From Mansonella perstans (lineage: Eukaryota; Nematoda; Chromadorea; Rhabditida; Onchocercidae), in assembly GCA_037074765.1 (NCBI GenBank), contig JBAMDO010000568.1:372001-436000 (forward strand): a stretch of 64,000 nt of DNA, written 5' to 3'. Positions 37,401 through 50,787 of this stretch are shown here, piece after piece. The notes below the pieces were generated by a model, which saw nothing but the letters and a program-made list of their open reading frames with translations, was not told the DNA's origin and did not search any database. The translations under genes and the position numbers were made by a program. Positions within the stretch are counted from its first letter, which is position 1; each line of letters begins with the position of its first letter.

Positions 37401-38221
37401 TGTGACTTTCGTGCATTATTGAATCTTCACGAGTATTTCACACAAACTTTCTGAATTCTTCATATACTGTCATGCAACTTTCTTTGTTTTGTTCATGCCA
37501 TTGCTTGGTGACTGCTTTAGAATTATCTTTTTTACAAAGTAGTTTGTCCATTGAATTTACTGCTCTATATGTAACATATAACTTCGGTTTCATCGGAGCT
37601 CTAGATACCAGTCATTCTTTTCCATTCGTATACGTTGCTATTTAAAGTAGGATGATAGTTGGAGTCAGAAAATGGTTTACTGTTTTAGTCTTGATTGGAT
37701 TGCTCACAGTTTGTTTTTGGTGCACGCAAATGTTACATTTCTAATTTCTGTGATTGCTCATCTGATACTTCTTTATTTGATTAATAGTAGGGTTGACATC
37801 TCAAAGGCAGCAGTACTTTGCAATTAAAACAGTAACATTAAAAGTTGACCTCTGCACCTAGAAGTTAATTTGACTAAGCAAGTCATATTGAGCCATTGGT
37901 TAATCGTAATGCTTGATGAGTTCTACCGTTCTTATTATAGACTTCTTTAGGTCCATGTCTCAAATAATATGAGTAAATTAATCAAGAATCTGTAAAGAGT
38001 TAAGTTCCGATTCATATGGAGAGCAACTATTTTAGCTAGATTTTGGTGGCCGTGTAACTCAAGAATCAGCAAAAAATTTCCAAATCGAATATGACGATCA
38101 GCAAGTGATGCAATTTGGACGAATAGAAAATGGCGCTTACACGCTTGATTTTCGTTCACCATTCAGTGCTGTGCAAGCATTTGCTGTTGCACTTGCATCT
38201 ATTACTCAACGCTTGAAATAA
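31472..38221 (+). CDS. TULP4: TULP4-type tubby superfamily protein (WD40, SOCS-like, split tubby domain)
   Basis: Human TULP4 (TUSP) combines WD40 repeats, a SOCS box (Cullin-RING substrate adaptor) and a tubby domain; C. elegans has a relative, probably tub-2. Exons: 31472-31586, 31779-32008, 32209-32413, 32729-32871, 33318-33534, 33814-33983, 34161-34410, 34577-34710, 34791-34865, 35006-35205, 35397-35484, 35749-36033, 36225-36315, 36480-36628, 36875-36974, 37120-37280, 38036-38221. They give 932 aa (human 1,543) with all phases consistent. Close matches to human: [26 protein letters not shown] and VSWSPNG in the WD40 part; [25 protein letters not shown] and HLQPRQMTV in the first tubby part; and [20 protein letters not shown] to [20 protein letters not shown] at the C-terminus. 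The two tubby halves are separated by a linker of roughly 250 residues, much shorter than in human. The linker has an acidic patch ([10 protein letters not shown]) and predicted coiled coil (exons 14-16). Exon 3/4 junction was chosen by phase. Confidence 0.93.
36756..36840. repeat. Intronic 46-bp duplication in the TULP4-like gene
   Basis: Two copies of a word starting TACTTGACAATTATAGCAAT, 46 bp apart, inside the intron between exons 14 and 15. No coding consequence. Confidence 0.8.
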
Positions 38222-39533
38222 TGAAAAGGGACATGTGGAGATGAAATTTTTTAAAATGATTTTATTTGCAGACTTACGAGTTAGTAGTAAAGAGAGATAA
38301 TTCGTCGATGAAAATAACACAGTTTACTCAGATTCTTTTATTGAATTAAGGATCTAGCTTTTTGTCCAATATTTTCAATATATTTTATTGTACTGAAACA
38401 TAAAAGCATGCTGATTCCGTGATATGTCCATTTTTCTTTGTTCATAGTAGTTGTTGCTAATTGATTGTGAATCCCTGTTAATTTTGTATTATTTTTGTTT
38501 TTCATCCATTTACTATCGATACTTTTACATGCTAAACTTTGACAAATTCAATGCCGCATTTGTAATAATCATCACATCACACGTTTTGACTATTTATGCA
38601 CGATCCTATGTATGTTATGTTTCTGAACAGTCACGAAATTCATCTTTATCATATTTATTATGTACTACAGGTGAAATTGATCAAGTCTTTCAGAGTGGTA
38701 TTTTTTAATAAGGGTTTATCATTTGTATATTGTTGATTCCTACCAATCGATTTTAAACACTAGTTATGTACTAGTAGTAATGGTAACTTCTAGTACAGAT
38801 CATCTTATTTAGTAAAAATATGTATTATATTCATGTAAATTTTGAATTTTTATTATTGCAGCAAATTGTATTAATTGTTTTATGGCATTTGAAAACGGTG
38901 ATTTTGGATTGCAAGTTATGGTATTCAAATAACAAGCAGCACATGGTAATAAGAGTTCTCTAATGTGATAAACATTTTTCTAATTCATTCCATTTCATAT
39001 CTCCGGTCTAGATGTTTAGTCAATGATTTAAGAATTGATAAAAGGTATGAATTATAGCTGTTTTCATCTCTGCGTAAACTGAAAGTGAAGAACTGAAATG
39101 ACATCTTATAAATGAAATAATTTATGATATTGTATTAAAACAGTCTTATTCATTGTCTTAGAATTACAATGACTTACAGTGAGTTCTATTTATGTTTCGA
39201 TGGCGATGACAAAGTATTCATAACAGTGCTACTGTACTGGCAGCTGCCGTTATTTGAGAGATCTTCCAGACCAAACAGAAGAAGTGAAATAACTAGTACA
39301 TTTAAAATAGATTCAGTTGAACATTGCTTATCTAAGCAATGCTGAATTAGTATATACAATTACTTAATTTCCAGGCAAAAGCATGATTAGCTGAGTAATT
39401 GAGCAATTACAGCACCACTTGCAGAATACACTGCGAAGTGAACAATGTGCTGATTATGTTAATACTGTTTCAATAGAAATATTTTAAAAACAGGTAAGCG
39501 TAAATAGAAAAATGACATATATAAGATGACTAG
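38222..39533. other. Spacer between convergent TULP4-like and NFS1 genes
   Basis: About 1.3 kb holding the 3' flanks of two convergent genes. AT-rich. A hydrophobic frame at 38451-38708 has no start context or family match and is not called. I see no RNA gene or repeat here. Confidence 0.45.
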
Positions 39534-42171
39534 TTAATGCTGGCTCCATTCTATACTCTTCAAATCAGTGCCTTCTTGGATCATTTCCCACAATGGGCTC
39601 ATTTCCCTTAGCCGCTCCACTTCTCTAATACAAAGATCGGCCGTATAATCAATTTCCTAAAATATAAATAAGTACAGAATAGAGAAAATGAATAAAGGAA
39701 TATGAATTTTTCAATCCAGTCCAGAATGCTTCAAAGTATGAGTTGCAAGTAGAAATGACCTTTTCCGTAGTAAACCTCCCAATCCCAAATCTGATACTGG
39801 AATGAGCCAAATCTTCTTCGGTTCCTATAGCTCGGAGAACATAAGAAGGTTCAAGCGATGCACTGGTACACGCACTGCCTGATGACAATGCCACATTTTT
39901 CAGTGCCATTAGCAGACTTTCGCCTTCAACGCAAGAAAACGAAAGATTGAGACACCCTGGAAAAATATCTATAAAACTAAAATTATTCTTAGCAAAAATT
40001 ACGGACATTTATAAACATATACAAAAAAATTTTATGTATAATTTTATTTTTAAACCCAAACAAATAATAGAATCTGAATAACAAAATTAACCTTGATAAG
40101 TCTGTTCTGGATCACCATTTCGTACAACATGACTCAACTTAGAATTTATACGATTCAGTAATCGCCTCGACAAACGTTCGATATGTTTTTTATCCATTTG
40201 CATTTCTTCTGCTGCGATAGCACAAGCCTGAATTAAAAAACAAACGGCATTAAAAAAAACAGCGTTAACATTAAAGAAAACAGCGTTAACAATTAATCCA
40301 AACTTCTGGAACAAAAAAAGAAACTTTGCCAAAGCCGACAACAAGCGGTGTTGGAAGAGTTCCTGATCGCATGCCCCTCTCCTGCCCACCTCCTGACATT
40401 TGCGCTTCCAATCGAACACGAGGTCTTCGTCGAACATAAATTGCTCCAATACCTTAAAAGCATTTGTTATTAATCATAACTTTTCTCTTTAATCATAACA
40501 ATCACGACAGCTTATGCAACAGCTTTTATACATATAATTCCTATCGAAAAACTTGAAATATGGAAACAAACTTCCTTTACAATAAGATCCCAAACCTTTC
40601 TTTCACAGTAATTCACCTTTTGGTCCATAAATTTTATGACTACTGATAGACATCAAATCAATGTTCATATCGTTCACATCAATTGATATTTTCCCAACAG
40701 CTTGCGCTGCATCGCAATGGAAAAACACGTCTCTTTCTCGACATATTCTACCTACAAGCAAGCAAAAGATGAATTTAACCGAATGTTGTCTTGCTGTTAA
40801 TCAAAATAAAATATTCACCCAAAATATATTTTTATAACATAAAATCGAGGATTTCTTAATAGCTCTATGCATATATAAAACTGCGGAGATAAAATAATAT
40901 TAAAATTCCATTCTTGAACATAAAGACAACCAATTTCTTTAGTAGGTTGTATGACACCAATTTCGTTATTCAGCATCATAACAGATACAAGGATGGTTTC
41001 ATCTGTAATTGCATTTTCTAATTCCTGCAATATGAACAATAAGATTCCCAAGCTAGAGTACAGTACCTTGAATGATTAAAAAGTATGACCACAATTCTCA
41101 TATTAATATCGTTCTGACAATTATAATTCAAATGCTCTACTTTACGAATAACTTATAAATCATTAAGTAAATTAGAATGATATAAACCTTGCCTTCAAAT
41201 TAATTATCCCATTTCTCTGGACTGGTAAATAGGTCACTTTGAAACCCTTGGTTGACAAATGACGGCAGGAATCCAATACACATTTATGCTCCTAAACAAT
41301 TAAAATTTGTTATTCATTTCATGCAAGAATAGGCATGAAATGATAAACTTAAAAAAAAAAAAAAAGAAAAAAAAACATTTCTACATCAATGATTAAGAAA
41401 TGTAAAAGCGTCCGCGTACTTCATAAAACTTAAGAAATGTCCGCGTACTTCATAAAACTAAGACGATAGTTTGAAATAATTAACTTCTAACCGTCTGCAC
41501 TGTGATCAAGTGATTCTTTCCAGTTGCTCTATAAAAATTGGCTACTCCTTTGATAGCGATGTTATTCGATTCCGTAGCACCGGATGTGAAAATAACTTCA
41601 CGTGAATCTGCCCCAATTAATTTCGCTACCTGAAAGAAGTAGGAATGAAAGAAATTATAGTACATTGAAGCGTAACATTACCCACAATTAACAGCAACAT
41701 AATTCATCGAAACTTTTACCTGTAAGCGGGCTTTTTCAACTGCTTTTTCAGCTTCCCATCCATAAAAATGAGTCTTGCTATGAGGATTACCATATGAACT
41801 CACCATATATGGTATCATAGCGTCCACTACACGCGGATCCTTCAAACAAATTTGTATTTCATAAAATTTAAACATTCTATGTGTACAAGTTAAAATTTTG
41901 TAAATGATCAATATTTGATTACTGAAAATTGAAAATAATCTAAAAAAATTAGCGCAGCAGCATTAATTCTTATAACTGGAAAGCTATTACTTCTGATTGA
42001 AGAAATGAAAGAAGCAGTAACCATTGGTGTAGTTGCTTGTACATCCAAATACAATGGTTTTAGTTGTGAAGTTTGTTGTGCCTCCATTGTCATTGCACGG
42101 ATTGCATACCTTAGAAGAGTAGTAACAGAAGTACTGGATTTTGACCAGCCAATAATTGATGTTGTTAACAT
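39534..42171 (-). CDS. NFS1: Mitochondrial cysteine desulfurase NFS1
   Basis: PLP-dependent enzyme that takes sulfur from L-cysteine, releasing alanine, and hands persulfide to the ISCU scaffold for Fe-S clusters and to tRNA thiolation. Minus-strand exons: 42022-42171, 41720-41839, 41492-41629, 41193-41291, 40931-41024, 40617-40751, 40325-40452, 40092-40227, 39760-39956, 39534-39656; 439 aa (human 457), phases consistent. Residues 1-36 are a Ser/Thr-rich, weakly basic presequence. Motifs: [50 protein letters not shown], the PLP lysine in [10 protein letters not shown] (K240), [13 protein letters not shown], and the catalytic cysteine in [16 protein letters not shown] (C363). The C-terminus [20 protein letters not shown] then H is typical for binding ISCU. 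The intron after NLK (41193/41192) must start GC, not GT. An acceptor-like TTTCAG lies 8 bases before the ATG. It is divergent from the kin-3 gene. Confidence 0.97.
41410..41460. repeat. 29-bp intronic duplication in NFS1
   Basis: GTCCGCGTACTTCATAAAAC occurs twice, 29 bp apart, just before exon 3 in gene orientation of NFS1's third intron. Purely intronic, beside an A-rich tract at 41350-41378. Confidence 0.85.
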
Positions 42172-42703
42172 TAGTTAACCTGAAACTAAATTACTAATGA
42201 ACTTATTGCATTATATTGATGCAATGAATGCACCGATAGTAATTAAGTATTTAGTATACCGTATTACTCTAGCAAATACACATATATAAGCAAAAATATA
42301 AAAAATTAATAAACAATAATTGTATCGACTCGATTTTAATTAATGTTGATAGAACTTATGATTAGTGGAAGAACAGAAAAACCCATGTATTGTAAAAAAG
42401 GGTATGAAGGCAGATAAGTTTAATATAATAAAGCAAATATGCTAATATCCTGCATGACTTTCTTCCCGGTATTTCTGAGTATATTTCCGGAAAAATTCCT
42501 GAATGTAAGTTACCTATTGGTAGCTATTGCAAAATGCTTTAAAATAAAAACACCAATAGCAAATATACCAGCAATTAATTGGGAGTTTAAAAGAATGCTT
42601 CAGAGCTGCAATCATTACGGAGGGTTTCAGCAAGAAATATCGCGTGCGAAGTACCGTTTAGAGTAAAAGTTTTGGTGCGTGTATTATTCTCGATGAAGTG
42701 TGG
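42172..42703. promoter_or_regulatory. Shared divergent promoter region of NFS1 and CK2 alpha
   Basis: 532 bp separate the start codons of NFS1 (minus) and kin-3 (plus). Such a compact head-to-head arrangement suggests a bidirectional promoter for two housekeeping genes. I see no confident TATA box or named motif. A 75-codon frame at 42439-42666 lies inside and is not supported as a gene. Confidence 0.5.
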
Positions 42704-45813
<3,110 letters not shown>

Positions 45814-47572
45814 CCGATGAAACTGAATTCCTGTAAACGAATTTATTTGCATAAGCATTCTTGTCTTTTGTCACTTTTGAAAATCAACCACATATGAACA
45901 GTTAGCGGCTTTGACCATGCAAATGAGAGAAATATCTTCTGCTTATTTCTCATTTTCCAACTTTTCTTCACGATTTGTTGTATTCGATGTTCTGCTCAGC
46001 GAAAGATTTCTGTAAAAAATCGTGTTGTTAAAGCAGTGTTTTCTTCATTAGTTTCCTTTCTTTTTCTGACTTCTTCTGTCAAATGCACATGAATTTCACA
46101 CGTTGAACTTATGGAGTTTATTTCGAAATGAAAATGTTTTTTATTTCTGGGTTGTTACACTGTCATCACAGATTCAAATTTTTATGACGGATTTGGTTAT
46201 AATGGGGTGCATCGATTTCCCAGCGTACACTCTCGTTGTCTATTTCACACACCTTTCATTAGATTCAAACCATGTCTTCGTCATTTCTACTTATTCCATA
46301 AGCCAAGTACTTGAACCATCAAAAGGCTTGAGTTCACTTCCTTTTATTCATATATTCGTTTTATTGTTAAATCAATTTGTTTCGACTGAGATAGGCTTGT
46401 AATGCATGCAAATGGAGGATAGTTTCAAAGGTTTTTAGAAATTGCAGAATTTGTCTTCTCTACTACAGTATAAGTTTGTACGTCCTTTATGTTTTTGAAA
46501 TTTAACTCCAAAGGAACTGGCAATAATTGATAAAGCCAATTTGTTCTTTGTTTTCATTTGCGTTACAGACCACGGGGATATCTGTCTGGATTCAGTTTTC
46601 TCTTCATACGCGAATATGTTTAATTCTTTTTAATTTTCAGGTGACATATGATATTTATAAGCCGACAGAGGTTATTGCCCATACTTTATGATGAAATAAG
46701 AACTGAAATATCTCGTTCACCTACAAATTCTACTTCAACAGATCGAGCATTTTACATCTGGGACTGCTTGCATGCAGTCTATTTCCTGTACTTTATAAAA
46801 CTAAATACCATTACTTCAGCAAAATGAAATTTTTCGAGATCAAATGAATTAAATTAAACAGCCTACAAAAACAGAAACGAAAAAATACCTTGAATTACGA
46901 GCATCTCTAGATGGAAAAACACATGAGAACCATCTGTTATATTTTTTGAAATATAAAGCCAATAAACAAAACAATATGGCTGTTTTACGAAAATGCACAA
47001 AGAAAGACGATGATAGAAATTTTGCTAGCATACAAAACAGCAACCATTCGATAGCTCCCAGAGTCAGAGGTCAATCGCCCTTTATTCAACTGTTTATATC
47101 ATTTAGTTTATCGTTTCTCATTATCCATCAGGTCCACTTTCTTTTCCTTCAAATTATTTCAGTTCTTTACCAAAAAAAGATTAATTTTTCATTTCTAATA
47201 CTGATCACAATGTTTGATCACATTTTAATTTTATAGAAACCAATGATTCCAAAATTCTTATTTGACCATGATTAATTGCACGATGTTGCATAGAAAACCA
47301 AATATGAAAAACTTTAACTTCTCTAACCAAATAAGGTTAAACAACATTTTTTTAAAGTCAAGTTTGTGCAGAAAAGTTCCTAAGTCTGTATAAAAAAAGA
47401 TATGTTGAATCACTTCATCTTTTTGCGTTGCAGTTTAGAATCGAAGCCTATCATCATTGCATCTCCAATCAAAAATAATAAAATGCGTTGTTTAAAAATC
47501 AAATGACCTGCCTAGGTATTCATTGGTGAATGGAACTAACAACAAATTTTGCGTACAATCCACACATACGCT
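45814..47572. other. Spacer between convergent kin-3 and GSK3-like genes
   Basis: 1.76 kb of AT-rich sequence holding the 3' flanks of both kinase genes. Frames at 46103-46402 and 46946-47236 are hydrophobic, lack splice context and match no family I know. No RNA gene or repeat was seen. A further 3' exon of the GSK3-like gene could hide just below 47572 (see its entry). Confidence 0.45.
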
Positions 47573-49796
47573 TTAAAGACAAACCTGACTACCACATAGC
47601 AACGATGCAATTGCAGGATCACAGCACAGTTCTTCACAAGTAAAATCTGTACAACACGGAATATTACGTCCATTGGATAATTTTGTTCCTGGATTGCGCA
47701 ACGCATTGAAAAATGGATGTGCGCAAGCCTCTAGCGGGCTGGGTCGTTGATGCGGTGAATAAACAAGTACAAGTGATACTAGATCGACCGCCTCCAGATC
47801 TGTATTTGAACGGAACACACGTGTCCACGGGCGCGGCTGCAGATTGTTGGTTGAGAAATAGAATACAATGAAAACATTTCGGGTTAAATTAATAAAGTGA
47901 TAAACTAAAATTAAAAAGAAAACTAAACAGTAAACCGGATGATTTACAGTTAATGAATTACTGTAGTTAACAATGTTATTTGTCATTTCACAATTGCTTC
48001 ACAACGATACACTACACTATCCGGAATTATAATTATCGCTACATATAATACGTCAACCGATACCAATCAGCACTCACTTTAATAATTGGGAAAGTTCGTT
48101 CTTTATAATCGGGGTTCATCTCATGAATATGTACTTTTGACGGAGTGCCAAGAACTTTGATAATTTCGACGAGCTGATCAACACCAGAATCACCGGGAAA
48201 TATCGGTTGACCCAATAAAAGTTCTGCTAGAACTGTTCCCGCTGACCAAATATCGATGCTGCAACAAGGAATCAAACACTTCACATATTTCATGATGTCG
48301 TGAAATTGTTAAAACCACTCGGTAATGCAGCACTTGCTGTTTAAAAAAAATAAACCGTTTTCGAAAGAAACTAGAACTAAAAAACTTAAATGAAATTTAA
48401 TCAGATTTAAAGTATCTTCATTTATTGCTAACCGGTAAAACTTCGCTTAATACCTGTTTGTATAGTTGGTAGCACCAAAAATAAGCTCTGGAGCACGATA
48501 ATAACGAGAACAAATATAGGAAACATTCGGCTCGTCTCGAATAAGATGTTTGGCTGAACCGAAGTCACAAAGTTTAAGCACTGCAGTTTCAGTATCGATC
48601 AACAAATTTTGTGGCTTGATATCTCTGTGACAAATTCCTGTAAGAACCCAAAATAACTGCGGTGCACAACTTCACCGAACGTAAAAAAATCTCCACGATT
48701 TTTTGGGTACTCTGGAAAAAAACTAACAGAGGCAATCAAAAAAGAAAGAAATATGAATTAAATTTTTAAAGCTGGCTTGTGACTTACCACTTGATAGAAA
48801 TAAAGATCCTAAGTTTATTTTCTGTATCTTATGTTTATAAATGAGTTAATCAAATTGGACAAAAAAAATCATACCAAGTCGATGGATATATGCAAGAGCT
48901 CGAAACAGCTGGAACATGTACAACTTGACATATATAATGGGCATCGCTTGTCGTAACTTGGAATAATGTCTAGCGACACGATAAACTGTTTCTGGCACGA
49001 ATCTATTCGTGAAAATAAAAACTAGAATTTTAGGACCACCATTTTGCAGTATGCAACATTCGGCTTTGGATTCAGAGAAACTGTTCTAATAAAAAGTATT
49101 AGTAAAAATAAACTTAAAAGGAAAAAAAACAAACAGGAAGTAGGCGATGGCTAGCAAATGAAAGAGAATTAAACAGCAAATATGAGACTTACTCTAAAAT
49201 CAGATTCAAATAGATTTCGTCCTTCTTTTCACCCTCCGAATAGAAAAAGTATTTGAGCTGTACAATGTTCTTATGATTTAACTTTCTCATTATTTGTAAC
49301 TCGCGATTCTTGAATCGCTTATCCTGCAGTACCTTCTTAATTGCAATTTGTTCCCCCGTGTCGATCAATTCGGCTAGATAGACGACACCAAAGGAACCAT
49401 TACCAACTACCTGCAATCGATACAAATGAAATCTGTGGAACCAATTCAAAACAGGAATTTTGAAAATGGTCCTGCAGGCTGACTTTTGTAACTGATAAAC
49501 TGACTTCAATACAATCTTCAAATCCAAAACATATCTAGGGAAAACTAAAATTATAAAGGATTTGATAAAAAAACCTACAAATAAATTATCGAATCTAGTT
49601 TCAAGTTTATTTATCTTCAGTTAAGAAAAATCTACTTGTTTTCCAAAGTAATTGCGTAACACCGTCTGCTAAAAATACTTTACATCAAATAAATTTATTT
49701 AATCTTGGGGTACACAAAAATGACCTTGGTATCCGAGTACTGCACTTCCACCTGACGATCCGGCCCTTGCCCCGGTAAAGTAACAACTGTAGTCAT
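47573..49796 (-). CDS. GSK3-family protein kinase, diverged C-lobe (gskl-like)
   Basis: Ser/Thr kinase of the glycogen synthase kinase 3 family. Minus-strand exons: 49725-49796, 49193-49410, 48875-49002, 48454-48637, 48078-48258, 47573-47836; 348 aa (C. elegans GSK-3 about 360), phases consistent. The N-terminus [15 protein letters not shown] is GSK3-like but lacks the inhibitory RTTSF serine. Present: [11 protein letters not shown], lysine K49 in [12 protein letters not shown] (D145), DFGSAK (D164), and the activating tyrosine Y180 in [13 protein letters not shown]. The primed-phosphate pocket residues are all present (R60, the HRD Arg, K169). After [19 protein letters not shown] the C-lobe departs from canonical GSK3 ([17 protein letters not shown], Cys-rich end [14 protein letters not shown]). 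C. elegans has male-germline paralogues gskl-1 and gskl-2; this may be one of those, not the main gsk-3. A donor-like CAG/GTTTGT just before the stop leaves open one more exon. Confidence 0.9.
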
Positions 49797-50787
49797 TAGA
49801 ACAATACTATATATGAGCGATTACACGTTTTGAGAGCGGATAATATTTATCATATAAATCAATCCAGCAACACATCCAATTTTTTGACCCAGTGAATTCT
49901 ACAAAAATCCAAGAAATTTAAAAAAAAAAATGTTCGCAGAATCCAAATTTCGCAAGCTTAATTTATAAACCGAACAAAATTACATTAAATATACTATAAA
50001 TTCGAATTCTGATCAATAATTTCGGCGCAATTTTCGTCTATAAAAATGCAATCAACAAAAATGAAATTGAAATTAAAATTAAAAATGATAACGGTTCGAA
50101 TTCTTCCTACCTCACTACATTCATAACGGACACAAAATGCTATTACTAAGTTAAATAATAGTTAAATAACAGTAAGTCGTATTTGTATTTGTGTCGCATA
50201 AAAAAGGCATTTCATAGTGTAACATTAGTGAGAAAAGACTGAATATTAAAAAAAAATAATAAATTACAAAATAAGCAAATATATTTCTTCTTGCAAAATC
50301 TCTGCAACTGACCCCCTACAATTGTATTCACGTAAGATGAATTACGGACTCTACGTACTAACAATTTACAATTGTATTCACGTAAGATGAATTATGGACT
50401 CTACGTACTATCAATTTACAATTGTATTCACTTAAGATGAATTACGGAGTCTACGTACTATTAACTTACAATTGTATTCACGTAAGATAAATTACGGAAT
50501 CTACTACCAACTTCGAACATCAACCCATACATTTCAGTCTAGTAGATGTTACTGCTGAATCTTTGCGGTCGGACTTTTTTAACGATGAATTGGTATGTAA
50601 AGCGTCTTCTTTTCTTTCACGGACCGAATGTGAAATAATTGATTCTCATTACACTTTTTTTTTTACTCATTTATTATCTTTTTAATTTATTTATTTCTGT
50701 GAATTTTTCGAATTATTACAAATAAATTCAATTTTTATTTTTTAAATTGCTCAAAAATGATGCATTTTGTTGCAGAATGTTGCAAGT
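49797..50787. other. Divergent spacer between GSK3-like and NAXE genes
   Basis: About 1 kb between the start codons of two divergent genes. AT-rich. The only clear structure is the 50-bp minisatellite at 50317-50511. An acceptor-like TTGTTGCAG ends at about 50775, 13 bases before the NAXE start. Confidence 0.5.
50317..50511. repeat. 50-bp minisatellite, 4 copies
   Basis: Units start at 50317, 50367, 50417 and 50467 (core TACAATTGTATTCACGTAAG then ATGAATTACGGACTCTACG). Copies differ by single substitutions; the last is shortened. Lies in the shared 5' region of the GSK3-like and NAXE genes. Confidence 0.95.

Noticed and set aside
38451..38708. 85-codon hydrophobic frame after the TULP4-like gene
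   Set aside because: In the 3' flank, biased composition, no family match.
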